From the NCBI RefSeq assembly GCF_007827955.1, contig NZ_VITR01000004.1:415115-479114 (forward strand): 64,000 bases of DNA, read 5' to 3'. A model generated the notes under the pieces. The model ran no database searches and was not told where the DNA came from. It saw nothing but the letters and a program-made list of their open reading frames with translations. Of this stretch, positions 42,950 to 50,915 are shown in pieces; positions within the stretch are counted from its first letter, which is position 1; every line of letters starts with the position of its first letter. Both the position numbers and the translations under genes were made by a program. This stretch comes from Nitrospirillum pindoramense (GTDB taxonomy: Bacteria > Pseudomonadota > Alphaproteobacteria > Azospirillales > Azospirillaceae).

Positions 42950-44284
42950 TCAAGTGAGGATCAGGTCGACGCGTTGCGCGTTGAAGGAAAAGCCCGGCAT
43001 GTACCGGCGCAGGAAATTCGCCTCGATCCCGGCCCGCGCCCGGGGGCCATCCGCCTTTTCCAGGGCGGCGGCCAGGCGATCTTCGTCCTTGGCGAACTCC
43101 CGGATGCCGTTGAGATCGGCCCAGACAAGCCAGAACGACATGCCGTCGGGCGCGACCCACTTAGGCGCGATCTGCGGACCATAGGCGCGCGCCGCAGCAT
43201 CGCCGCCGGGCATCCAGGCCGTTTCCTCATAGACCTGCCGCCAGGGACCCCACGGGGCCGAGGACACCCATAAGCCCAGGTAGCTGGGCTTGCCGAACTC
43301 GGTCCCGTCAGGCGCGCAGCCAATGCCGGCGCTGGCCATCATGTACAGATCCAGCGCCGCGTTGTAGACGACACTGGGCAGCCAGGATTCCAGGACAAGG
43401 TCCCCTGGGAACAGGTTGGTGTGGTTGACCCATCCCTCCGGAAAGACATGCACCGGCGCCCGATCCGCGATGTCCTTGACCCAGCGCGCGCCACCACCGG
43501 CCAGATGGCCGCCAAAGAACTCATAGGCGCGCCGATCCAGGATGTGCTCCACGCGCACCCGGGCCATGACGAGCTGGTTCATCAGGCCGTCACGGTTTCC
43601 ATTCGGGCTGTAGACATAGACGTGGCCATCGCGGTTGGCGCTGTAATCCTGTCCCATCTGCAAGACCGACAGGAGGGAAAAGCAGCCATCCGGCTCACCA
43701 AAGAAGACGAACCGGTCACGGTTCTGTTCCCCCCAATCCTCCCACACCACCGGCAGGGAACCATCCTGGTTACGCCAGGTCCGCCCACCATCTTCCGAAT
43801 GGATGAGCTTCGCCCCGGTCCAATGCCGCGGCCTGTCCTTGGCATCGTCAAGCGTGCTCAAAAACTGGTACAGACGGCCGCGCACCGATAACAGGCCAAA
43901 GCCATAGTAGGATGGCGCACCTTCCGGCCGCGCGGCGCGGTCGAGTTCCGGATAGCCCCGCATGTCGCCGAACGACGCGCCTGGGGCGGGCCCCTCCACG
44001 GTCCACAGCCGCGTATTATAAAAGGCCACACGGGGATCGGCCCAGCCGGTGCCGTCATTGACGGCCACGGCTTGGCGGTCGGCGGCGGTCCAGGTCATAT
44101 GATAGCCATCACCCAGGCTGTCCGACCGCAGGATCGTGTCGTCGCGCCGGATGGCCGAACCAATGCCATGGCCTCGGCCGGCCGAGGCCCGTTCGCCGGC
44201 AAGGGTCGCGGGCGCGTACAGGGTGTGCGCCGCGCCGACACCGGCCGCCAGGGCCTGCTTAAGAAAATTCCGTCTATGCGACAT
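42950..44284 (-). CDS. Tat-exported DUF4185-like beta-propeller protein, module copy A
   Basis: A 444-residue protein with a twin-arginine signal (RRNFLKQAL, residues 4-12). The body has an Asp-box, SEDGGRTW, and a C-terminal GGDAAARAYGPQIAPKW/DGMSFWLVWADL that matches the DUF4185 propeller family (by recollection), related to glycosidases. Export in the folded state suggests a cofactor or metal. It should lie in the periplasm or outside the cell. Its paralogue at 57982 is about the same length, with FNAQRVDL at the very end in both. It is last in the operon DUF6152, 260-residue protein, DUF4185. A carbohydrate-cleaving or binding role is possible. Confidence 0.85.
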   Translation of the reverse strand: MSHRRNFLKQALAAGVGAAHTLYAPATLAGERASAGRGHGIGSAIRRDDTILRSDSLGDGYHMTWTAADRQAVAVNDGTGWADPRVAFYNTRLWTVEGPAPGASFGDMRGYPELDRAARPEGAPSYYGFGLLSVRGRLYQFLSTLDDAKDRPRHWTGAKLIHSEDGGRTWRNQDGSLPVVWEDWGEQNRDRFVFFGEPDGCFSLLSVLQMGQDYSANRDGHVYVYSPNGNRDGLMNQLVMARVRVEHILDRRAYEFFGGHLAGGGARWVKDIADRAPVHVFPEGWVNHTNLFPGDLVLESWLPSVVYNAALDLYMMASAGIGCAPDGTEFGKPSYLGLWVSSAPWGPWRQVYEETAWMPGGDAAARAYGPQIAPKWVAPDGMSFWLVWADLNGIREFAKDEDRLAAALEKADGPRARAGIEANFLRRYMPGFSFNAQRVDLILT

Positions 44285-44412
44285 GCTGTCGTGCTCCCGG
44301 GAAAGGCGATGGGCTTGCCTCGGGGAAACGTACGCCTGCCGCGAAGGCGGCGGACGGCGCGGAAATGGCCGAAGGTCGGGCCCCGCCGAATGGCGGGCAC
44401 GCCCCTGGCCCG

Positions 44413-45198
44413 TTACTTGATTTCGTTGGTCGATTTCATTTCAACGGTGCCATCCGACTTCACGTTGAACAGCGGATCTTCGCGGTCGCAGTAGTATTCC
44501 ATGATCTGGTATTTGTCGTTCCGCTTGTAGCCGTAGGTAAAGCGGTAGGGCTCGACCAGCATCTTGGGGTCGTCGATGGTGATCTGATCTTCCATCTTGT
44601 CCGGAGCCGTTAGGCGGATACGCTCGGTGATCGCCATATCGCCGCTGTGAGGGATTTCGAAAAAGCGAACATCCTCCTTCACGCCGCGCGTCGTGACGAC
44701 CAGGGTATCGCCCTCCCAATGGCCGACTGACATTCCATAATAGGACGGCACCAGCTTGTTGAGGGGCGGCATCGGCCGATCGAGATAAATCCGCCGCGTC
44801 TGGCTGAGGAACTCAGCCAGCACGGTCAGCCGCCCCTTGGTCTGGAGGAATTCCAACGGGAATATGGCCCCCATGATCGTCGGCATGCCTTCGGGCAAAC
44901 ACAGCGTGCTGGGATCGACCAGCGGCGTGCCCGCCTTGAGCTTGGCGTCGCGTTCCGCTCGGAGCTTTTTCCACTGGGTCGCGTACGGCTCCTTCAGGTT
45001 CGGTCCGTCGCCGGGCACCGGAAGTTCCTTGAAGGTGTTTTCATCACCAGCGAAGGGGTCGGGATATATTTCCCATACACCAGTCATATAGGGCTCCGCC
45101 GCATGGCGCGCGGACGCCGTAGCGACATGCGCCACCGGCCCGGCGCAGAGCGCCGCCACGGCCACGGCGAGCATCAGGGGCTTCCCAAGCCTCATCAC
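44413..45198 (-). CDS. Secreted protein of unknown function, 261 residues, module copy A
   Basis: I do not recognise a named family. It has a signal peptide (about 1-30) and a body with TGVWEIYPDPF, CLPEGMPTIM, QTKGRLTVLAEF, TRRIYLDRP, PSYYGMSVGHWEGDTLVV and ITIDDPKMLVEPY, ending in YKRNDKYQIMEYYCD. The tryptophan-rich GxWEGDTLVV pattern suggests a small beta-barrel, possibly lipocalin- or calycin-like. A paralogue with the same motifs is at 62154. Similar proteins occur widely in environmental genomes beside DUF6152 genes (from memory). It is a middle member of the minus-strand operon 45696-42950. Confidence 0.75.
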   Translation of the reverse strand: MMRLGKPLMLAVAVAALCAGPVAHVATASARHAAEPYMTGVWEIYPDPFAGDENTFKELPVPGDGPNLKEPYATQWKKLRAERDAKLKAGTPLVDPSTLCLPEGMPTIMGAIFPLEFLQTKGRLTVLAEFLSQTRRIYLDRPMPPLNKLVPSYYGMSVGHWEGDTLVVTTRGVKEDVRFFEIPHSGDMAITERIRLTAPDKMEDQITIDDPKMLVEPYRFTYGYKRNDKYQIMEYYCDREDPLFNVKSDGTVEMKSTNEIK

Positions 45199-45306
45199 AA
45201 ACCTCCCAGTCCCTTCAAATCATTATCTATTAGTCGCCGCCCATCAGTCGGCGGCGCAGTACGGGCCAGGAGTTAACCGCCCGGCGGCGTCACTCCCCCC
45301 CCGGCA

Positions 45307-45696
45307 TCACCAGCCGCTCAAGGTCCTGCCGTCGGGAACCGTGATGGTCTTCAACATCCCGCCGGGGCGTCCGTCGCGCAGCGGATAGAAGGCGATATTG
45401 ACGGTATCGCCCGCCTTGATCGTCGTCGGATCCCAACCCGCGGCGCTCATCATGTTCACGCTGCTGCACTCCAGGGCGTAATTGGTCTTTCCATTCGCCC
45501 CATCAACACTGACAACGACGAACGAATGCGGGTTGGCGAAACGAAATTCGGTAACGGTCGCCTTGGTCAGCTGCTCGATCTTCGTCTGATCGAACATCGC
45601 AAAGGAATGGTGAGCCAAGGCCGGCGTGGCGATCACGGCCGCGACGAGGCCAGCTATCCTTGCCGCCGATACCGCTTTCTTGCCCAGTTTCATCAA
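45307..45696 (-). CDS. Secreted DUF6152 protein, module copy A
   Basis: A 129-residue protein with a signal peptide cleaved after PALA and the family start AHHSFAMFDQTK. Further family marks are FRFANPHSFVVVSV, LECSSVNMMSAAGW, GDTVNIAFYPLRDGRPGG and TVPDGRTLSGW. The double histidine at the mature N-terminus invites comparison with copper-binding N-terminal histidine braces, but this is inference only. It is first gene of the copy A operon, opposite the regulator at 46116, with the degenerate palindrome at 45921 between them. Confidence 0.87.
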   Translation of the reverse strand: MMKLGKKAVSAARIAGLVAAVIATPALAHHSFAMFDQTKIEQLTKATVTEFRFANPHSFVVVSVDGANGKTNYALECSSVNMMSAAGWDPTTIKAGDTVNIAFYPLRDGRPGGMLKTITVPDGRTLSGW

Positions 45697-46115
45697 TCAA
45701 CTCCTGTTCATAAGACCGGTTGTCGCGCGTCGCGCGGCCACGCCGCCGCCTTTGTCCGGACGATGCGTGAAGCCACGGCGGGAATCATGAAGCGGATGCC
45801 TGAAGCAATCCCTAGCACCCAGCCCCATCCTCCCATTATCCGGCCGCCGCCGACCTTGCCGCGCCAATGCGGGGACGGTCCGGAAAGTCTTATCACTTGC
45901 CCCCCGCTCACGGCGGCGATTACAGTTGTGAAACCGTTACAGGGCGGGAACGCATAGACGTTTCAATAGGGTTTCCAGGGCTGGATCCTGAAAAGGTTAT
46001 GGCGTGGCGGCGCTTCCATGCATGTTGTGAGCTAGCCACCCTCAAGGGTGGCCCAAGCGTTACATGAATTGGGTGGCCCTTAATCAGGCACGCATCGCTG
46101 AAGGTTTGACACGGC
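45697..46115. promoter_or_regulatory. Divergent regulatory region of module copy A
   Basis: 419 bases with no gene, between the DUF6152 operon and the membrane regulator. Signals seen are the degenerate palindrome at 45921-45938, a perfect 8-base inverted repeat GCCACCCT/AGGGTGGC at 46035-46052, and two GGGTGGCCC direct repeats (46046 and 46071). This density of repeats suits binding by the regulator encoded at 46116. Confidence 0.5.
45921..45938. promoter_or_regulatory. Degenerate copy of the AACGGTT-N4-AACCGTT palindrome
   Basis: TACAGTT, GTGA, AACCGTT: the right arm is perfect and the left arm matches at five of seven bases, with the same 4-base spacing as the copies at 16063 and 18911. 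It lies about 225 bases upstream of the DUF6152 start. Confidence 0.35.
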
Positions 46116-47513
46116 ATGAAGCTCTGGTCGCATCGGCCCCCTTCACCACATCAGCGTAGCGACGAAGGGACGGGCCCCACCGAAAGCCGCACGCCGCCAT
46201 CCCGGCAAGACCAACTGCGAGACGCGGCGCAGGTGCTGCGTGACGAACTCGGTTCCAAGCGGTCGGATAAGCTTCTCCGTCTGTTCGACTTCCTGTTGGA
46301 ACGAACCATCGAGATGCGGCCGCCGACCGAATTGGAGATCACCAACGAAATATTCTCCGCCGGTCGCACAGTCGACTCACCCCAGGACGCGACCGTCCGG
46401 GTCTACATCCATCGCCTGCGCAAACTGATGGAGGATGTTTATAGGGAGCGGCCTGGCCCCGGCCTGTCGATCCCCCTCGGGGAATACAGCGTCCAACTGA
46501 CCGGCGTTGCTGAAATGGCTGTCGAGGACGAGGTTCCCGTCCCCCCTCCGCCTGCCGGCAAGGCACCGCCGCTGGCGCGCAAGTGGCTAGCCTTGGGCGC
46601 CGCCGGCCTCATGGCGCTTCTCGCCCTTCTTTTCTTTTTTCCGGCGGCGCCGAAGCCGCCGATATGGCCCGCCATCTGGCGCCCCCTCGCCAACAGTGAC
46701 CGGCCGATAACCATTGTGATGGGCGACTATTTCCTGTTCGGCCAAATGGGAAGCCAGGGCCCCATGTCCACCTCGGCGCCCCGTCTTGTCTGGGATCATT
46801 CCATTCTCACCCGGGACGACCTGGACATCTACCTGATGCGCCATCCGGAGGAGGGTGAACGCGTTACCCCTTCCAGGGAGCAATATGTTTCATCCAGCAC
46901 CATCATGGCTCTGGAAAAGGTCCAGGCCATCCTACGCCACCTCACGCGAGGGCAAGCACGCTCCATCAAGCTGATTTCGGCCTCGCAACTGGTTCCTGAC
47001 GCATTCAAGTCATCCGACGTCGTCTACGTCGGTCTGCTGAGCGGCCTCAGCGTCCTGCTGTGCGATCCCCTGTTCCAGGCGTCAGGCTTCAAGCTTGGTG
47101 ACACGTTCAATGATTTGACCGACGTCTCGACTGGCACGAAATACCAGTCTGACGGCGTCGTCCTGACCGAGGAGCGCATACCGCGCGTGGATTACGGTTA
47201 TATGGCCAGCCTGCCCGGGCCTGCCGGCAACACCATCATGATCATCGCGGGAACCCGCGATCCCGGCCTGTTGGAAATGGCTGAATTGGCGGGTGATCCC
47301 GCCCGCATCGCCGCGGCCGGGTTCAACGGAAACGTATCCTTTCGTGGCCTTGAAATGCTTTACCGGGTTCGTGCCATGGCGAACCTCAATATTGGCGCGA
47401 CCCTGGTCTTGCATCGCGAACTGCGGTCCCAGGGTATCTGGGATAAATCCGCGACAACGGATGGCACACCATCACCATCTGACACGCCAGAGGCAGCACC
47501 GATCCCACACTGA
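46116..47513 (+). CDS. ToxR-like membrane winged-helix regulator, copy 2
   Basis: A 465-residue regulator of the same family as 28148. Residues about 40-127 are a winged helix (LLRLFDFLLERT, TELEITNEIFSAG, VRVYIHRLRKLMEDVY, GEYSVQL), a proline-rich linker precedes a transmembrane helix at about 155-176, and the periplasmic domain has GDYFLF and DYGY at 359-362 with PGPAGN. It diverges from the module copy A operon, which makes it the natural regulator of the DUF6152, 260-residue and DUF4185 genes. Repeats at 46035-46079 immediately upstream could be its own site. The family usually lacks a response-regulator receiver domain, as here. Confidence 0.87.
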   Translation: MKLWSHRPPSPHQRSDEGTGPTESRTPPSRQDQLRDAAQVLRDELGSKRSDKLLRLFDFLLERTIEMRPPTELEITNEIFSAGRTVDSPQDATVRVYIHRLRKLMEDVYRERPGPGLSIPLGEYSVQLTGVAEMAVEDEVPVPPPPAGKAPPLARKWLALGAAGLMALLALLFFFPAAPKPPIWPAIWRPLANSDRPITIVMGDYFLFGQMGSQGPMSTSAPRLVWDHSILTRDDLDIYLMRHPEEGERVTPSREQYVSSSTIMALEKVQAILRHLTRGQARSIKLISASQLVPDAFKSSDVVYVGLLSGLSVLLCDPLFQASGFKLGDTFNDLTDVSTGTKYQSDGVVLTEERIPRVDYGYMASLPGPAGNTIMIIAGTRDPGLLEMAELAGDPARIAAAGFNGNVSFRGLEMLYRVRAMANLNIGATLVLHRELRSQGIWDKSATTDGTPSPSDTPEAAPIPH

Positions 47514-47611
47514 GCTGTCAGGCGCATCGGGCTGACGGACGACCGCTTTCGCCAAGGGAATGACCGCTTCGGCAATTGTTCCCTTTTGCCCCGTCTGCAA
47601 GGGTGTTCGCC

Positions 47612-49009
47612 ATGAACAGGATCGAATACCTTCTGGCCGCCGTCATTCTGCTGGGACTGCAGGCGACCGCGACCGCCGAGCCGATCGACGATTACATCGC
47701 CGCCGAAATGACCCGCGACGGTATTCCCGGACTGGCCATCACCATCCTGCGCGATGGGCGGCTTCAGCGCGCCCAGGGGTACGGTTTCGCCAACCTGGAA
47801 CATCAGGTGCCGGTCCATCCGGACACACTATTCAAGACCGGGGCGACCGGCATGCAACTGACCGCCGCGGGGGTGATGTTGTTGGTGCAGGATGGCAAAA
47901 TCCGGCTGGATGAGTCCATCCGGGCATATCTTCCAGAAGTCCCGTCCAGTTGGCGGCCCATCACGATCCGGCACCTGCTCAATCACACGTCGGGCCTGCC
48001 GGCGACCCCGAATGGGGATTTCCGCGCCGACTACACCGACGCCCAATTGCTGGGAATCATCACGGGCGAGGCGCTGAATTTTCCCGCCGGCGCGCGCTGG
48101 CGCTTCAGTTATTCCGATTACATTGTCCTGGGCTTTCTGGTGAAGCGGGTCAGCGGACAATATTACGCCGATTTCCTGAAGCAGCGGTTATTCACGCCGC
48201 TGGGAATGCGCACGGCGCGGGCCATTGATGAGACGGCAGTGATTCCCAACCGGGCGGCTGGTTATGAGATGCGGGACGGCAAGCCACGCAACGCCGAATG
48301 GATTTCGCCAACCGCGAACTCGACAGCCGATGGGTCGCTGTATCTGTCCATTCTCGATTATGCGGCCTGGGCCGCCGGCATGGCGGGCCATCGGATCCTG
48401 ACAGATGAGTCCTGGGCCGAGATTGCCAAGCCGGCCCGCCTGAACAATGGATGCAGCTACCCCTATGGATTCGGCTGGTTCCAGCACGCCGGGGCTCAAA
48501 GCGGCGTCTGGTGGCACGCCGGCAGTTGGCAGGGCTTCCAGACCTATGCCGTCCGCTATCTGGAAGGGGACCTCACGGTCACTGTCTTTGCCAACAGCGA
48601 CAATGCCGACGTCGGAACCATCGCCCGCCACGTCGCGGAAATCGTGGAGCCCAACCTGACCCGGCCGCCGGCCGCGCCGATAGAGGACAGGGAACCGGCC
48701 ATGACCGGGCGTGTGAGGCGCCTGCTGGGTGACATGGCGGCGGGCCGCGTCGCGTATGGTGACTTCACGGATTTCGCCCAGTTGGACTTCACGGAGTTGA
48801 TGGCCGACGACACCAAGGTCCTATCCGCGCTGGGCCCACTGCAGGAGCTGGCACCGTTCGACCGCCGGGACATGTGCGGCGACACGCTATATCGGTATCG
48901 CGCCCGCTTTGAGCATGGGATCATCGAGGCCAACGTCACCGTCGCGGCCAACGGCAAAATCGGCAACCTGGTCATCACCCCCCTTCCCGCCTGGGATGCG
49001 CCCCTGTAA
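47612..49009 (+). CDS. Serine-hydrolase (beta-lactamase-fold) protein with altered SxxK site
   Basis: A 465-residue protein with a signal peptide (about 1-22) and the class C beta-lactamase/esterase fold. The second motif (YSD, 167-169) and third motif HAG are recognisable, but the nucleophile motif SxxK reads A78-T-G-M81 (in KTGATGMQLTA). The catalytic serine and lysine are therefore missing, and the protein may be non-enzymatic or use another chemistry. A C-terminal extension of about 100 residues follows the core. The ATG at 47612 fits the signal peptide. It follows the regulator by 98 bases on the same strand, and its stop is immediately back-to-back with the flavin reductase stop. Confidence 0.88.
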   Translation: MNRIEYLLAAVILLGLQATATAEPIDDYIAAEMTRDGIPGLAITILRDGRLQRAQGYGFANLEHQVPVHPDTLFKTGATGMQLTAAGVMLLVQDGKIRLDESIRAYLPEVPSSWRPITIRHLLNHTSGLPATPNGDFRADYTDAQLLGIITGEALNFPAGARWRFSYSDYIVLGFLVKRVSGQYYADFLKQRLFTPLGMRTARAIDETAVIPNRAAGYEMRDGKPRNAEWISPTANSTADGSLYLSILDYAAWAAGMAGHRILTDESWAEIAKPARLNNGCSYPYGFGWFQHAGAQSGVWWHAGSWQGFQTYAVRYLEGDLTVTVFANSDNADVGTIARHVAEIVEPNLTRPPAAPIEDREPAMTGRVRRLLGDMAAGRVAYGDFTDFAQLDFTELMADDTKVLSALGPLQELAPFDRRDMCGDTLYRYRARFEHGIIEANVTVAANGKIGNLVITPLPAWDAPL

Positions 49010-49639
49010 TCAGCTCGCCGCCCCCGGCCAGTCCGCATAGGATGGCCGTGAAAGCTGGAACAGGTCGGTTGAGCGGGTATACCACCCCGCACCGTGCATC
49101 CGCGCGACCAGCGCCATGGCAAGGGTGTCCACATGCAGGCGCCGCGCATCGACCAGGTCGTCGCGGATATGAAAATGCAATACCTCGCCCAAGACGACCG
49201 TCGACTGTCCGGCATCGACGTGGTGGAAAAGCCGGCATTCCATCGAAACCGGAGCAGAAACGATCCGCGGGGGGGCGACCGTGACCGAAGGCGCGACCGC
49301 GACCCCCGCATGCTCCAGCTCATCAAAGTCCGGGGGCGCGTCTATGCAGGTGAAATTCATCGCCGGCGCGTCGGCTTCACTCACCAGGTTCACCACGAAG
49401 TCGCCGGTTTCCAGGATATTCCTGGCGCTGTCCTTCAAGGTGCCGTCGGGCCGGCGCATAAGCCCGATGGCCACCAGCGGAGGCTCCGACCCCATCATGT
49501 TGAAGAAGCTGTAGGGCGCGGCGTTCCGCGCGCCCTCCACGGATCGGGTGGTCAGCCAGGCGATGGGCCGGGGGGTGATCGCCGCACTCATCAGCTTGTA
49601 GCGGTCGGCAGCAGCCAGCTGCCTAAAGTCGAAGTCCAT
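49010..49639 (-). CDS. Flavin reductase-like FMN-binding protein
   Basis: A 209-residue protein of the flavin reductase domain family, larger than the HpaC type at 14695. The start MDFDFRQLAAADRYKLM leads to ITPRPIAWLTT (FMN-contact region) and a central NLVSEADAPAMNF. Such proteins either reduce flavin for an oxygenase or act as FMN-binding oxidoreductases. The ATG at 49639 is chosen because the predicted promoter (-10 at 49702-49707) lies upstream of it but downstream of the longer ORF start at 49729. It diverges from the gentisate-dioxygenase operon through the duplicated promoter. Confidence 0.88.
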   Translation of the reverse strand: MDFDFRQLAAADRYKLMSAAITPRPIAWLTTRSVEGARNAAPYSFFNMMGSEPPLVAIGLMRRPDGTLKDSARNILETGDFVVNLVSEADAPAMNFTCIDAPPDFDELEHAGVAVAPSVTVAPPRIVSAPVSMECRLFHHVDAGQSTVVLGEVLHFHIRDDLVDARRLHVDTLAMALVARMHGAGWYTRSTDLFQLSRPSYADWPGAAS

Positions 49640-49683
49640 CTGAACGGGCACCCTTCGCGCGTCTATCCATGGGGCGCCTTGGC

Positions 49684-49752
49684 GGCGCTGACATGCCAGC
49701 CAAGATACTTGCATCCGCCAACCAGGCAAGATATTTTAAGCCTATAATAAAT
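49684..49752 (-). promoter_or_regulatory. Duplicated promoter/operator element, copy 2
   Basis: Near copy of 20038-20106. On the minus strand TTGCCT and TATCTT (complement of 49702-49707) are 16 bases apart and would start the flavin reductase transcript; on the plus strand TATAAT at 49743-49748 lies 20 bases before the gentisate dioxygenase start. The core 49699-49752 matches copy 1 at 48 of 54 positions. Confidence 0.68.
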
Positions 49753-49767
49753 TCCTCGGAGGGCGCG

Positions 49768-50895
49768 ATGCCCCAAATCACCTACGACGCATATCGGGAG
49801 GATGTCGTTGGCCGCGCCAATGTGTCCGATACACCTGAATTAATTGACTATTATCGGCGGCTCAGGACCTTGGGCACCGGTGCGCTGTGGACTGTCGCCA
49901 ACAAGATCGAGCCATGGCAGCCCCGCTCATCATCGGTTCCCATGATCTGGCGGTTCCAGGATCTGCGCGGGGATGTGCTAAGGGCGCTTGACCTCGTCAC
50001 ACCGGAGCAGGCCGGGCGGCGTGTCATTTATCTGGAGAACAAGGGGCGTTCGGATGTCGTCGCCGCCGTGGGGTGGCTTTATTCCGGGCTTCAGGTGATG
50101 AAGCCGGGCGAGTGCGCCTCCAGCCACCGCCACAGCGCGTCGGCGCTGCGCTTCATCATGGAGGGCGCCGGCGCCTTCACCAATGTCGATGGCCACAAGA
50201 TGACCTTGGGCGCCAACGACTTCGTGCTGACCCCCAACGGCACCTGGCACGAACACGGCGTGGCGGAGGATGGCACGATCTGCATTTGGCAGGATGGCCT
50301 CGACATTCCCTTGATGAACGCGCTCGACGCCAACTTCTATGAGGTTCATCCGGACCTTCGCCAGGCGATCTCCCACCCCGTCAATGACAGCCTCGCCCTG
50401 TGGGCCGGGTCAGGCCTGCGGCCGGCCGGCCAGGCCTGGGCCAAACGCTATTCGCCGCTGCTGAAGTACGAGTGGGCGCCGACCTATGAGGCGCTATCGC
50501 GTTACGCGGGGGTCTCGGACGGCTCGCCCTTCGACGGCATCATCATGGATTACGTGAACCCGGCCACGGGGGGGCCGGTGATGCCGACCATCGGCGCGAC
50601 GATGCAGATGTTGCGGCCGGGGGAACGAACCAAGGCCCACCGCCAGACCGGTAGCTTCGTCTATCAATGCGCCAAAGGCCGGGGCTGGTCGGTGATCAAC
50701 GGCCAGCGTTTCGATTGGCAGGAGCGGGACATCTTCGTTGTCCCATCCTGGATGTATCACGAACACGCCAATGCCTCCGTCACCGAGGACGCCTGCCTGT
50801 TCAGCTTCCACGACCTGCCCGTCATGCACGCGCTCGGCCTCTACCGGGAAGAAGCCCTGGGCGAGAACGGCGGACATCAGCCGGTTCTTTCCTGA
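49768..50895 (+). CDS. Gentisate 1,2-dioxygenase-type cupin dioxygenase
   Basis: A 375-residue two-cupin protein. The metal ligands of the first cupin are visible in CASSHRHSASALRF (H120, H122) and HEHGV (H161, H163), and the second cupin has KAHRQTG and HEHANAS. It matches the gentisate 1,2-dioxygenase/1-hydroxy-2-naphthoate dioxygenase family: Fe(II)-dependent cleavage of a 1,4-dihydroxylated (or hydroxy-carboxy) ring to a maleylpyruvate-type product. GGAGGG lies five bases before the ATG. It is followed by a fumarylacetoacetate hydrolase-family gene, as in gentisate pathways. Substrate preference (gentisate, salicylate, hydroxynaphthoate) cannot be decided. Confidence 0.92.
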   Translation: MPQITYDAYREDVVGRANVSDTPELIDYYRRLRTLGTGALWTVANKIEPWQPRSSSVPMIWRFQDLRGDVLRALDLVTPEQAGRRVIYLENKGRSDVVAAVGWLYSGLQVMKPGECASSHRHSASALRFIMEGAGAFTNVDGHKMTLGANDFVLTPNGTWHEHGVAEDGTICIWQDGLDIPLMNALDANFYEVHPDLRQAISHPVNDSLALWAGSGLRPAGQAWAKRYSPLLKYEWAPTYEALSRYAGVSDGSPFDGIIMDYVNPATGGPVMPTIGATMQMLRPGERTKAHRQTGSFVYQCAKGRGWSVINGQRFDWQERDIFVVPSWMYHEHANASVTEDACLFSFHDLPVMHALGLYREEALGENGGHQPVLS

Positions 50896-50915
50896 CCAAC
50901 CCTGAAGGAATTTCC

